Part shown: piece after piece, positions 18,183 through 27,102 of the stretch
Layout: each line of letters starts with the position of its first letter
Position numbering within the stretch: the first letter of the stretch is position 1
DNA from: Planctomycetaceae bacterium
Lineage (GTDB): Bacteria; Planctomycetota; Planctomycetia; Planctomycetales; Planctomycetaceae
Length of the DNA stretch: 64,000 bases
Reading direction: 5' to 3'
Assembly (NCBI GenBank): GCA_024742875.1
Contig: JANSXP010000006.1
Span: 148,049-212,048 of the forward strand
Program-made: the position numbers and the translations under genes
Notes under the pieces: generated by a model
Databases searched by the model: none
What the model saw: the letters and a program-made list of their open reading frames with translations, nothing else
Told to the model about the DNA's origin: nothing

Positions 18183-18632
18183 TTACGACGACAGATTCTC
18201 GAAGGCCCCTGTGTCGGCAAAGTACAGCCGGCCAGGATCAAACTCTTCCGGCGGAACCTGCAGAATGCGCAACCACACTTCGCGTCCGCGCGCCAGGCCT
18301 TCCAGCGAAACGTGGCATCCAAGTTGATCGTCATCGGCAAACGAGCTGGCCTGCCACCTCAACTGCGGCGTGGAGTCAAACAACGAGACAACAGCGTTCA
18401 GATCGATCTGAAAATACGAGGGCAGGTGACTGCCATCCGCTGGTCCGCCCACAACTTCGGTGGCCATCACGAACAGCGTCATTTCCCAGACGTTTTCGAC
18501 CGCATCTTGGAAAAAATGACAGCCGACGGGCGCCGAGTCCTGTCGACTGCCGCTGATAATTTTCGCTACGTCATTTCCCAGCCATCGCAGCCACCCGGGG
18601 GGCTGCGGGTCTGAATCGACCACGCCTGTCAT
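18183..18632 (-). CDS. Hypothetical protein
   Basis: A predicted 149-residue soluble protein. I choose the ATG at 18632 because the frame beyond it reads like non-coding DNA. It contains WLRWLGNDVAKIISGSRQDS near the start and ends FADTGAFENLSS. Composition is normal for a protein, with conserved-looking aromatic residues, but no domain is recognised. It is on the same strand as the sulfatase downstream (about 107 bases apart). Confidence 0.6.
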   Translation of the reverse strand: MTGVVDSDPQPPGWLRWLGNDVAKIISGSRQDSAPVGCHFFQDAVENVWEMTLFVMATEVVGGPADGSHLPSYFQIDLNAVVSLFDSTPQLRWQASSFADDDQLGCHVSLEGLARGREVWLRILQVPPEEFDPGRLYFADTGAFENLSS

Positions 18633-18870
18633 GTTATCATTCCGGTTTGGTCGACCCGTTGTGCCCACAGGTCGCACTGCATAGACAATTGGTACCATTT
18701 GCTGCCAGCACGCGTGCAACTAATGAGCCAACGTGGGATTTCCCAGTGTTTGCCGGAAAATCGGTTTGATACGGATCGTCCCGGAAAAGAAACGTTTTAA
18801 CTTGTAAGCGATCTGCTGAACAATTTGTAAAGCCGTCTGAACACATCCTCTGCCGGAAGGCCCCAGCCTG

Positions 18871-20169
18871 ATGACGCGCGTTTTCCTTTTGCCGCTGATG
18901 TTGCTCCTGTTCATCCCGACCCCGGCGGCAACCGCTGAAGTGCCCATTCGTCGTCGCGCGGTGGACCTGATCATCCTGAAGGACGGGACACGCCTGCTGG
19001 GAGCCATTGTCAGCGACGACCGCCGCAATGGCACGGACCTGCTTGTCCGACAGCAGTGGCTGTCGGACAACGCACCGGATGTTGTCGCACGCCTGGAGGA
19101 CGACCAGAACGAAGCTGACAATGCGGCCAACCCGGTCGCTGCGCTCGTGCAGCAGTACATCGAGCAAATTGAAGGCACCCCCAAAGGCAGTTTGGAACGC
19201 ATTGGCTACCTGCAGGAGCGACTGACCAATCTGCAGGCGGTTCCTGCCGGCGGCAATCTGGCAGAGTTCGTGCTTATCCATATCCCCCCCCGTCAGGTAC
19301 GCCAGCGACTGCAGCAGACCGGCGGCGGACCGGGACTGTCCACAGCAGCGATCCTCAATGGGATCGACGATGTTGAGAATCGCAGTCGCACGGAAGTCCT
19401 GAAGGAACTGCGACAGATTCCTCAGGGACAATTGCTGACGCGCCTCCCTCAGCAGGAACAGCAGACATCGTCTGAACGGCAGGCGGAACAGCAGTTTCGC
19501 CAGTTGCTGGTGGTCACGGACCGAGCCTTCGGAACAACGGCGAAGCTGATTCTGCTGAACGGCGACTACGTTTCAGAGCGCGGGTCTGCAGCCCAAATTC
19601 AAATGCTCACCACCAAAATGATGATGAATCAGGTCCAGTCGCAGCTCCAGGATCTGCTCAATGAAGGGAGTGGGCTGCCGGGCGGACTGGGTGGCGAACT
19701 TTCCAACACGGGCGCTGACAATACCGGCGCGGTTCCCGGGTCGCTTCCCGCCAAAGCGGCTGCGATCGCCGCTGCCGAGAATGCCGATGTGGTAGAGGTC
19801 TCAGAAATGAACTTAAACCCCACGGCCGGTTCAGCCGTCGTACGAATCTCAATGTACCATCGCGGTGCCCCTGAAGACGATTACCGGCTGGCGACGTCGG
19901 TTGTCGGAAGAGCCAGCGGGGCAGACATCACACCAGAGCAGAAGAAACGCATTGAGCAGGACTCCCGCGTGCAGCAGGTGACCACCATGTTCAGCGCGCT
20001 GGGCTCGGGAGGACAGCAGATCAACCGGGCACTGTCGGTGGGTGCTGCAGTCGAAGTGGCACAGGAACGGGCGCGGGCGGCTCTGAATCAGGCACTGGCC
20101 ACCAGCCCCACAGACGCTGCAACGGCGATCTCCATTCGACGCAGTGAACTGGTCCCGGTGGAGGAGTAG
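18871..20169 (+). CDS. Secreted protein of unknown function (Gln/Ala-rich)
   Basis: A 432-residue protein with signal peptide (1-22, ending TAEV). The mature N-terminus has VDLIILKDGTRLLGAIVS, a short beta motif seen in other planctomycete exported proteins. The middle has helical Gln-rich stretches (LPQQEQQTSSERQAEQQFRQ) and the C-terminal third an Ala/Gln-rich helical region. No enzymatic motif is visible. GGAAGG upstream of the ATG supports the start. Function unknown. Confidence 0.7.
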   Translation: MTRVFLLPLMLLLFIPTPAATAEVPIRRRAVDLIILKDGTRLLGAIVSDDRRNGTDLLVRQQWLSDNAPDVVARLEDDQNEADNAANPVAALVQQYIEQIEGTPKGSLERIGYLQERLTNLQAVPAGGNLAEFVLIHIPPRQVRQRLQQTGGGPGLSTAAILNGIDDVENRSRTEVLKELRQIPQGQLLTRLPQQEQQTSSERQAEQQFRQLLVVTDRAFGTTAKLILLNGDYVSERGSAAQIQMLTTKMMMNQVQSQLQDLLNEGSGLPGGLGGELSNTGADNTGAVPGSLPAKAAAIAAAENADVVEVSEMNLNPTAGSAVVRISMYHRGAPEDDYRLATSVVGRASGADITPEQKKRIEQDSRVQQVTTMFSALGSGGQQINRALSVGAAVEVAQERARAALNQALATSPTDAATAISIRRSELVPVEE

Positions 20170-20197
20170 ACACGGTCCGGCACTGATGTACGCCCCT

Positions 20198-20965
20198 TCA
20201 GGAGACGGTCGGAAGCACGGCCGTCAACACGTCATGCAGAAAGGCGGCCAGCCGCGGCAGCAATTCATCAGGCGGCAAAGATGCCTGAAATGGTCGCAGA
20301 ATTCGCCCTCGCTGCTGCGGCGGCTGTCGACCGACGGACGCGCACGCAGACAGATCCACCGCAGCGAATGTCGGCAGCGATGGAGTTTTTTGATGTGTCT
20401 GCACGGCAAACGGCGTGGGCTGGTGTGCTGACAGTGACTGCTCCAGCTCGCGTTGCAGGCTTTGCGCCTGTTGTTCAGAGAATCCCGGGACGTGCAGGAT
20501 GATTGGCCTGGCACTGAGTCGCGCAAGCAGTTCGGCCGTCGTTTCCTGAAGGAGAGGGTGCGGCCAGTGCGGCGCGACTTCATTTAGTGGCTCCAGCACA
20601 AAGCGTCGAAACCACATCAGCGGATGGGGCACGGTAAGCTGGGGCGACTCGACCACGAGATCATCAAACAGCAGCAGATCCAGATCGAGCGGACGTGGCC
20701 CCCAGACCGTCGTCCGCGTTCGCCCCGCCTGATCCTCGATTTGGTGCAGCAGGCTCAGCAGGGCGGCAGCCGAAAGATCGGTCTGCACAAGCGCCGCGGC
20801 GTTCAGGAATTCGGGTCCGGCATCAGTCCCCATGGGGGCCGTTCGCAGTAGAGAACTGCGTTGCAGCAGGGTGACCCCCGACTGCTCGAGTCGTTCACAG
20901 GCCAGGTCAAATGCGCGCTCAGGATTGTCCAGGTTGGCCCCCAGAGCGATACAGCAGCGGTTCAC
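20198..20965 (-). CDS. folK: HPPK (dihydropterin pyrophosphokinase) with extended C-terminus
   Basis: A 255-residue enzyme transferring pyrophosphate from ATP to 6-hydroxymethyl-dihydropterin in folate synthesis. Family motifs: CIALGANLDNPERA, APMGTDAGPEFLNAAALVQT, WGPRPLDLDLLLFDD (metal site) and VPHPLMWFRRFVLEPLNEVAP. The core ends near residue 155; about 90 further residues, Gln- and Pro-rich, form an extension not present in typical folK. GTG start with AAAGGA upstream. No other folate gene is adjacent. Confidence 0.93.
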   Translation of the reverse strand: MNRCCIALGANLDNPERAFDLACERLEQSGVTLLQRSSLLRTAPMGTDAGPEFLNAAALVQTDLSAAALLSLLHQIEDQAGRTRTTVWGPRPLDLDLLLFDDLVVESPQLTVPHPLMWFRRFVLEPLNEVAPHWPHPLLQETTAELLARLSARPIILHVPGFSEQQAQSLQRELEQSLSAHQPTPFAVQTHQKTPSLPTFAAVDLSACASVGRQPPQQRGRILRPFQASLPPDELLPRLAAFLHDVLTAVLPTVS

Positions 20966-21064
20966 GTCGTCGTCCTTTCAGGAGCAGACTCTGACAACGT
21001 GGACGGCGATCGTCAATTCGCAGGCGGGGCAGCAGAACACGATTCGCATGGCCGGCTGGCCGTA

Positions 21065-21238
21065 CTAGAAGCCGTTGGTATCCAGTTCGGTATCGATACT
21101 GGTCCACCAGTTGGCCACACCGCCACCGGCAGACAACAGCCCAACGATGAGGACCAGTAAGATCATGGCCAGCATCACACAGTATTCGACTGCGGTGGTG
21201 CCGTCTTCATTGCGTAGAAATGACTTCAATCTGCTCAT
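21065..21238 (-). CDS. Flp-type IVb pilin
   Basis: A 57-residue pilin. After a short basic leader (SRLKSFLRNEDG) comes the prepilin cleavage site Gly-Thr-Thr-Ala-Val-Glu-Tyr, with Glu at position 5 of the mature protein, then a hydrophobic helix CVMLAMILLVLIVGLLSAGGG. The ATG at 21238 gives a leader of normal length. It would be cut by a prepilin peptidase such as the one at 56.5-57.5 kb. No tad export genes are adjacent. Confidence 0.85.
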   Translation of the reverse strand: MSRLKSFLRNEDGTTAVEYCVMLAMILLVLIVGLLSAGGGVANWWTSIDTELDTNGF

Positions 21239-21547
21239 TGATTCTGCCGCGTCTGGGTGTTTCGAGTCTGCTGCCTGGATGTTAGAAGCTAGGTCGCCAG
21301 GCCTGGTCGGCAAATTTGCGGGTCGATGGACGGCCGAATTGACGGGCGACCACCATTCTGACGGCCCTACAATCCGCACAGCCCGTGGAATCAACGACCG
21401 TTTACGGGCAAAACCCCAGACAATTCATCGGCTGTCGCCTGACAATTCGCTCCCAACGATGCGGGTCGGATGGTCGTTAACTGGTAACCCCGGCGGATCT
21501 TAATACAGTGCGAAGCCCGAATTCCCGACCTTGCGTGTTACACAACT
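21239..21547. other. Intergenic gap between pilin and pyrF
   Basis: A 309-base gap with divergent flanking genes. It should hold both promoters. No gene, repeat or clear promoter box was recognised. Confidence 0.4.
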
Positions 21548-22483
21548 ATGGCTTCCTACACTGATCGACTGCACGAGCAAATCCGTGCCCGACAAACGTC
21601 TGCTCTGGTGGGCCTTGATCCCCGCTGGAATCTGCTGCCTGACGAAATCCGAGCCGCCGCCGAGGCGGCCGGCGGGACAACATCCGAAATCCACGCCCGG
21701 GCGTTCCAGTCGTTCTGCTGTGAGCTGATTGACATCGTCGCGCCAGTGGTCAGCTGCGTAAAACCGCAGGTGGCTTTCTTTGAACAACTTGGCCCGGCTG
21801 GCATCCTCGCCGTGCAGCATGTGATTCGATACGCCCGCAGGCAGGGACTGATTGTGATCGCGGACGCCAAACGGGGTGACATCGGATCCACGGCAGAAGC
21901 CTATGCTGACGCCTGGCTGGCCGGTGAAGATCCGGACCGCGCGCCGTTTGCTGCCGATGCGCTGACGGTCAATGCGTATCTGGGGACGGACACGCTCGCG
22001 CCGTTTGTCCAGGCCGCCTGCGAGCGGAAGGCGGGACTTTATATTCTGGTGCGCACCAGCAACCCGGGTGCGGCGGCTTTTCAGGATCGGGTCACTGACA
22101 GTCAAAAGCTGTTCGAAGGTGTGGCTGATGTCGTTGAAGCGCTGAACACAGAAAACTGGCCGGACGCTGACTATGGCAGTGTCGGCGCGGTGGTCGGAGC
22201 CACATGGCCGGAAGAACTGCAGCAACTGCGGCAACGCATGCCCCACACGCCGCTGCTGGTGCCAGGTTACGGCAGTCAGGGCGGCACGGCCGCTGACGTC
22301 GCTGGCGCATTTGACGGCAGCGGCCTGGGGGGGGTGATCAACAGTTCCCGCGGCATCAACTTTGCCCATCGCAAAGAGCCCTTTGCGACAGAGTTTGGAG
22401 AGGCCCGGTGGCGAGACGCCGTTGTCGCCGCCACACAGCAGATGATTGAGGATTTGCGAAGTCACACGCCAGCGATCAGCTGA
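21548..22483 (+). CDS. pyrF: Orotidine 5'-phosphate decarboxylase
   Basis: A 311-residue TIM-barrel enzyme of the type-2 group, converting OMP to UMP in pyrimidine synthesis. The catalytic motif is DAKRGDIGSTA (106-116), with Asp106, Lys108 and Asp111. VKPQVAFFEQLG and the ILVRTSNPG segment are also type-2 features. Length is typical for type 2. ATG start, no strong ribosome site. It is not next to other pyr genes. Confidence 0.95.
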   Translation: MASYTDRLHEQIRARQTSALVGLDPRWNLLPDEIRAAAEAAGGTTSEIHARAFQSFCCELIDIVAPVVSCVKPQVAFFEQLGPAGILAVQHVIRYARRQGLIVIADAKRGDIGSTAEAYADAWLAGEDPDRAPFAADALTVNAYLGTDTLAPFVQAACERKAGLYILVRTSNPGAAAFQDRVTDSQKLFEGVADVVEALNTENWPDADYGSVGAVVGATWPEELQQLRQRMPHTPLLVPGYGSQGGTAADVAGAFDGSGLGGVINSSRGINFAHRKEPFATEFGEARWRDAVVAATQQMIEDLRSHTPAIS

Positions 22484-22530
22484 GCAGCGCTGCCCGCACC
22501 TGTGCGCGGCCAGTCAGATTCTGCCGGGCA

Positions 22531-24282
22531 CTAGGAACGCACGCGCGGAGCGCCACTGGTGGACACATCGCTGCCGGCTTCATCGGATCGGGAATCGCTG
22601 TTGATCACTTCTTCGTGGAACGATAATCGCAGACCTGGCAGTTCGATTTCGGCAATTTCAAACCGTGACGCGGGTGCCTGAGGGCGGCTGGCCAGGCCGG
22701 GAAAACCGGACCGCAAAGCGCGGCCGCCCAGAAATCCCTGCTGAGGGGACGCTGCCGCCGGGGCAGGGGGCGTCGAACGGTTCAGCGTGACATGAATGGG
22801 GGGCGTGGACGGGTAATTCAGCACCACTCGGACCATGCCGCCGTCAGCCACTTCGCCGGGACCGGCGGCCACAAACTCGGCGCTGACGCCCTGTTGCAAA
22901 GGACGATAGCCCACCGAATGAAACGTCCGATTGCCGCGAACGACTTCCGGGCGGGCGTCATTCAGCTTCCAGCCTGGTGAAGCGGCCAGCACAATGGCAT
23001 CCCCGCGCGCTGTCTGCCGCAGCGAGGCCGTCAGCGTGGAAGCAAGGTAGGTGCGAGCGACCTGGGGCATACGATCAGCACCCAGCAGTTGTGCGCTTAG
23101 CAGCAGTCCCGGGATGGGCACGTCACGGACCACCCGTTCATCGTCAAGCAGGCTGGCCAGTTTGGTGGCATCGCCAGAGTGATAATACAGCGACACCAAA
23201 GCGATGCGGCTTTGCTGTGGCTCCTGCCCTTCATCCAGGTTGCACAGAATCAAATCCTCCGCATCCGCATACTGACGATGTCGGCCCAGCACCCAGGCGC
23301 AGATCAGGTTGGACTCCCAGTTGCGGGTGGAATAATCCAGAACACGGGCGGCCGTGCGGGCGGCATCCGGATGCCCCATGTGCTCCTGCAACAGCGCCAT
23401 GTTGGCCGTGCTGCTGGCCAGCATGTCGTCCTGGCGAAAATGTCCGCTGCCGATTTCTGTCAGCCGCTGATAGGTTTCCAGTGCTTCTTCCGTGTGTCCC
23501 AGATGCTGCTGCGTGCGGGCCTTGTAGTACCAGTACGGCGGATAGCATTCCATGAAGCGTTCCATTCGCTTCAGCATCCGCAGCTGACGCTCACCGTCGG
23601 TCTCCTGCAGCACGCGGGCCAGCTGATCCAGATCCTGATCGCGAATCAGCCACCGATCGGGGATGTTGTTCTTTTGCGACAGGCGCCAGAAACTGTCCAG
23701 AAACGTACTGCTGCGGGACATCAGACTGGAGAACTCTGATTTCTCCACCTTCCACTGGTCCGCATCGCGGCGATGCTCCTGCGTGCGATAGTCCCACCAG
23801 CTGTTCGCCCCGCTTTGAATGGCGGACCCCAGCTGACCGGTGGCCATCTGAGCGCCGATGACAAAAAAGCTGGTCCCCAGCTGACGGTGCACATTGCGAC
23901 GGAACTGCTCGGAAATCACCGTGCGTTCCCGCTCGCTGATTTCGACCTGGCTGATCTCATCGAGAATCGACTTATAGAGCGCGATGACTTCCGGATCTTC
24001 AATCTGATTCAAATCCAGATTGTTGAGAATCCGGGTTTGCTCTTCGTAGAAGACGGGCTTTTGCGGCGACCGCCGAATGCGATGCAGCGCGGCGCGACAG
24101 TAATTGAGCGCGACGGCCGTGGTCTTGCGAACTTTCTCTTCGTGTTCCGCCGACTGATCGGGGTTCGCGGATGTTGATCCAGTTGTGACCAGCCCGACAA
24201 GCAGACCCACAACGAGACGACGAGAAACAGAAATCGGCGGACGCCGAACGGGGAGGGATTGGTGGAGGGAGGGCAGTTTCAT
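22531..24282 (-). CDS. Secreted TPR-like repeat protein
   Basis: A 583-residue protein with a signal peptide (about 20-38, after a basic Arg/Pro start). The centre contains helical repeats of TPR type, for example WYYKARTQQHLGHTEEALE and LLQEHMGHPDAARTAARVLD. The C-terminal region, Pro- and Ala-rich, differs. TPR proteins mediate protein-protein contacts. I do not recognise a specific family. It is divergent from the DegT aminotransferase gene. Confidence 0.75.
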   Translation of the reverse strand: MKLPSLHQSLPVRRPPISVSRRLVVGLLVGLVTTGSTSANPDQSAEHEEKVRKTTAVALNYCRAALHRIRRSPQKPVFYEEQTRILNNLDLNQIEDPEVIALYKSILDEISQVEISERERTVISEQFRRNVHRQLGTSFFVIGAQMATGQLGSAIQSGANSWWDYRTQEHRRDADQWKVEKSEFSSLMSRSSTFLDSFWRLSQKNNIPDRWLIRDQDLDQLARVLQETDGERQLRMLKRMERFMECYPPYWYYKARTQQHLGHTEEALETYQRLTEIGSGHFRQDDMLASSTANMALLQEHMGHPDAARTAARVLDYSTRNWESNLICAWVLGRHRQYADAEDLILCNLDEGQEPQQSRIALVSLYYHSGDATKLASLLDDERVVRDVPIPGLLLSAQLLGADRMPQVARTYLASTLTASLRQTARGDAIVLAASPGWKLNDARPEVVRGNRTFHSVGYRPLQQGVSAEFVAAGPGEVADGGMVRVVLNYPSTPPIHVTLNRSTPPAPAAASPQQGFLGGRALRSGFPGLASRPQAPASRFEIAEIELPGLRLSFHEEVINSDSRSDEAGSDVSTSGAPRVRS

Positions 24283-24750
24283 GGATCTGTTCGAATTGAC
24301 CGGCTGCGGTGGCCATCATCCCGATCGCCGCGCTGCCAAATTCCAGAAAAACCGGTTCGTCAGGCGCCTCCTGCGGATCACGAACGACTCTATGATTGGT
24401 CACCAGCCGCACCAGGCAAGGATGGATGTCCTCTGACCTGGGGTTCGTCCACCTGTCGTGTCAGTCATCCGGAACAGAGAAACGGCAGAATCAGCGATAT
24501 CTGCCGAAGCCTGTCAAACTCTGTCGATTCTGACGCCACGCCTCCCGTCAGATTGATCACACGCACGGCACAGCACGCAGAACACGAGTGGCTGCCTGAG
24601 ACCAGACCATGTGACGAACACGCCAAAAACACGCCCATTTTCGTCAAAACAGGGCCTCAACGGACGTCTCATGTCAGTTTGATCTGGCTGTCATCGGAGG
24701 AAATCACTAAATCTGTCGGCCCCGCTAACCGCTGTGCAAGGAGGCACCCC
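24283..24750. other. Intergenic gap upstream of the aminotransferase
   Basis: This 468-base gap between divergent genes holds their promoters. The frame of the aminotransferase stays open through it, but its translation is Arg/Pro/Ser-rich and reads as non-coding. No RNA gene or repeat was seen. Confidence 0.45.
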
Positions 24751-25923
24751 GTGCGAGACACATTTTTGCCCTTCGCCCCCCCGCTGATCGGCGAAGAAGA
24801 AATCAACGAAGTCGTCGATACGCTCAAATCTGGCTGGCTGACCACCGGCCCCAAAACACGCAAATTTGCTGAGCAATTCGCCACATACACTCAGGCTCCC
24901 GGCGCCCTGACGGTCAGTTCCTGCACGGCCGCCCTGCATCTGTCCCTGGTTGCACTGGAAATCGGGCCCGGCGATGAAGTGATCACCACACCGCTCACGT
25001 TTGCTGCCTCGGTCAACGTGATCGAGCATGCGGGCGCGAAACCCGTGCTGGTCGATGTCGAGGCGGATACGCTGAACATCGATCCGGTGGCTGTGGAAGC
25101 GGCCATCACGCCAGCGACCAAAGCCATCATTGCCGTCCACTATGCGGGGCACCCGGTGGAACTGGATGCGCTGCGAAAAATTGCTGCGGACCACAACGTG
25201 CATTTGATCGAAGACGCGGCTCACGCCATCGGCGCCAGTTACAAAGGTGAGCCTGTGGGCAGTGGATCCAATCCGGCCTGTTTCAGTTTCTATGCCACCA
25301 AGAACCTGACCACAGGCGAAGGGGGAATGCTCACCGGCGATGACGCGCTGCTGGAACGAGCCCGACAACTGAGTCTGCACGGCATGAGTCGTGAGGCGTG
25401 GAGTCGATATGCGGCGGGAGGCAAATGGGCGTATGACATTGTCGCCCCTGGTTTCAAATACAACATGACCGACATCCAGGCGGCTCTGGGCATTCAGCAG
25501 TTGAATCGTTTCGAGTCCATGCAGCAGCGTCGCGCTGATATCGTGGCTCGCTATCAGTTGGCGTTTGGTGGCAATGCGGCCCTGCAAACACCCGTGACGC
25601 GTGATCACGTGACGCACGCCTGGCACCTGTACGTCATTCGCCTGAATGAGGGGGAACTGACCATCGACCGCAACCAGTTCATCGAGGAAATCAACGGCCG
25701 CAACATTGGCACATCGGTGCACTTTATTCCCATTCACATCCACTCTTACTACGCCCGGAAGTACGGCTGGCAACCAGACGATTTCCCGGTGGCCCTAAGC
25801 AACTACGGCCGCATGCTCAGTCTCCCGCTGTCGCCCCGCATGAGTGACCAGGATGTCGAGGATGTCATCGACGCTGTTGCCGCCGTCACGGCAGCGGCGG
25901 CACCCAGGAAAATGGCCGGGTAA
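24751..25923 (+). CDS. DegT/DnrJ/EryC1/StrS aminotransferase
   Basis: A 390-residue PLP-dependent sugar aminotransferase that adds an amino group to a keto-sugar nucleotide, as ArnB or PseC do. The PLP lysine is Lys184 in FYATKNLTTGEGG; Asp-Ala-Ala-His (155-158) in LIEDAAHAIGA binds PLP; SSCTAALHLSL binds the phosphate. The start is GTG at 24751 with a perfect AAGGAGG six bases upstream; the longer open frame upstream is rejected. It stands alone, away from the polysaccharide cluster at 46-56 kb, so its partner enzymes are elsewhere. Confidence 0.93.
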   Translation: MRDTFLPFAPPLIGEEEINEVVDTLKSGWLTTGPKTRKFAEQFATYTQAPGALTVSSCTAALHLSLVALEIGPGDEVITTPLTFAASVNVIEHAGAKPVLVDVEADTLNIDPVAVEAAITPATKAIIAVHYAGHPVELDALRKIAADHNVHLIEDAAHAIGASYKGEPVGSGSNPACFSFYATKNLTTGEGGMLTGDDALLERARQLSLHGMSREAWSRYAAGGKWAYDIVAPGFKYNMTDIQAALGIQQLNRFESMQQRRADIVARYQLAFGGNAALQTPVTRDHVTHAWHLYVIRLNEGELTIDRNQFIEEINGRNIGTSVHFIPIHIHSYYARKYGWQPDDFPVALSNYGRMLSLPLSPRMSDQDVEDVIDAVAAVTAAAAPRKMAG

Positions 25924-26039
25924 AGAAGCGGTCACTGTTGTCTGTCACGGCAGGGCGATGGTGGCGATCGCCGCAGGGAACGAGTCTAATACGACAGGAA
26001 GTTCCCAACGGCCCGTTCGGCAGCCAGCAGCGAGACATC

Positions 26040-26504
26040 ATGTCGGTTAGTACGTCCACCATTCGACTTTCCATCAGCAGCGAAGAGCAGTTTCAGGTTC
26101 AGGTTGGCACTGAGGTTCGCGCCGGCGAGCTCTACTACCTGGGCATCGATCCCAAACAGGACGACCACGACTGCACGGCCCAGGAAGGCCTGCAAGCGCT
26201 GATTGACGCATGGATCGAGGCCATCGAGTCAGCGCCTGAGCGGAAGATCTTTTATCTGCCGTTTGATTTCTCTGACGAATACACGCGGTGGCTCGGCTGC
26301 GAGAAAACGGCAACCACCATCACGGTGGTCTGCGGCTCTGCTGAGGTGGAAGGCTGGGCTTTTTCACCACGTGACTTCTCCGCACACGTGTTCGCCCTGG
26401 CCGATTTTCAGGCCGACGAGCCGGTCAATCCTCAGACGTTCTATACGCCCCGATTTCTGGCTGGACTGCGGAGCAGCCGGGCGGCCCTGTCTGCCGACAG
26501 CTAA
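26040..26504 (+). CDS. Hypothetical protein, 154 residues
   Basis: A soluble 154-residue protein. The ATG at 26040 begins a sequence with protein-like composition; upstream the frame looks non-coding. It is acidic, with stretches such as FYLPFDFSDEYTRWLGC and VEGWAFSPRDFSAHVF. No family recognised. Its stop codon overlaps the end of the convergent rhomboid gene by 4 bases. Confidence 0.6.
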   Translation: MSVSTSTIRLSISSEEQFQVQVGTEVRAGELYYLGIDPKQDDHDCTAQEGLQALIDAWIEAIESAPERKIFYLPFDFSDEYTRWLGCEKTATTITVVCGSAEVEGWAFSPRDFSAHVFALADFQADEPVNPQTFYTPRFLAGLRSSRAALSADS

Positions 26505-27091
26505 GCGATCTCCCTCGAAAACGCGGTCGTCTCGGCCGACGGATCGTCGTGGCTGCCAAACCACGCGATGACCGCGCCGGCCACCGCACCAGCGAGGTGC
26601 CCGTCCCACGAGATACCTTCGCCTACCGTGGGCAGCACGCCGGTCAGCAGGGTCGCACCATACGTCAGACCAACAAAGATCGAAATGATCAGCGCGGCCG
26701 GCCGTCGTTCACGCACCCCGCTGATTATCAGAAACGCAATCAGCGCGTACACCAAACCGCTGGCTCCCACGTGTCGCGACGTGCGGCCAAAACACCACAG
26801 AAGCAGTCCTCCACCAACGATCAGCTGCGGGACAACGGCATAGGAATTGGCGCGGGAACCAGCGAGCAGTCCCAGCAGAATGATGAGCGGCACCGTGTTA
26901 CCAAACAGATGGCCGAAATCCGCATGCAGAAATGGCATCGTTAAAATTCCAGCCAGACCAGAGGTGGTGCGGGGCACCAGCCCATACTGCGTCAGATCGG
27001 CGGGCAGCAGCCAGTCCACGCCAAACACAATCCAGATCAATCCCAGCAGAGTGGCGACGCCATCCAGTTCTTCGACCACACGATGCTTCAT
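26501..27091 (-). CDS. Rhomboid family intramembrane serine protease
   Basis: A 196-residue polytopic protein that cleaves transmembrane substrates in the membrane. The nucleophile is Ser111 in VGASGLVYA (GxSG), the catalytic His is His165 in WDGHLAGAVAG, and the HxxxN-type motif LHADFGHLFGNT supplies Asn65. Six hydrophobic segments are visible. The ATG at 27091 is 11 bases downstream of the neighbouring membrane protein's stop, a tight operon-like spacing. Substrate unknown. Confidence 0.93.
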   Translation of the reverse strand: MKHRVVEELDGVATLLGLIWIVFGVDWLLPADLTQYGLVPRTTSGLAGILTMPFLHADFGHLFGNTVPLIILLGLLAGSRANSYAVVPQLIVGGGLLLWCFGRTSRHVGASGLVYALIAFLIISGVRERRPAALIISIFVGLTYGATLLTGVLPTVGEGISWDGHLAGAVAGAVIAWFGSHDDPSAETTAFSREIA

Positions 27092-27102
27092 ACTCTGGCC
27101 TG

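Noticed and set aside
24259..24750. Upstream extension of the aminotransferase frame
   Set aside because: AAGGAGG sits before the GTG at 24751, and the upstream translation is Arg/Pro-rich and not conserved-looking.
24691..25773. 360-codon minus-strand frame across the aminotransferase
   Set aside because: Opposite a strong DegT gene with a perfect ribosome site; translation has no recognisable features.
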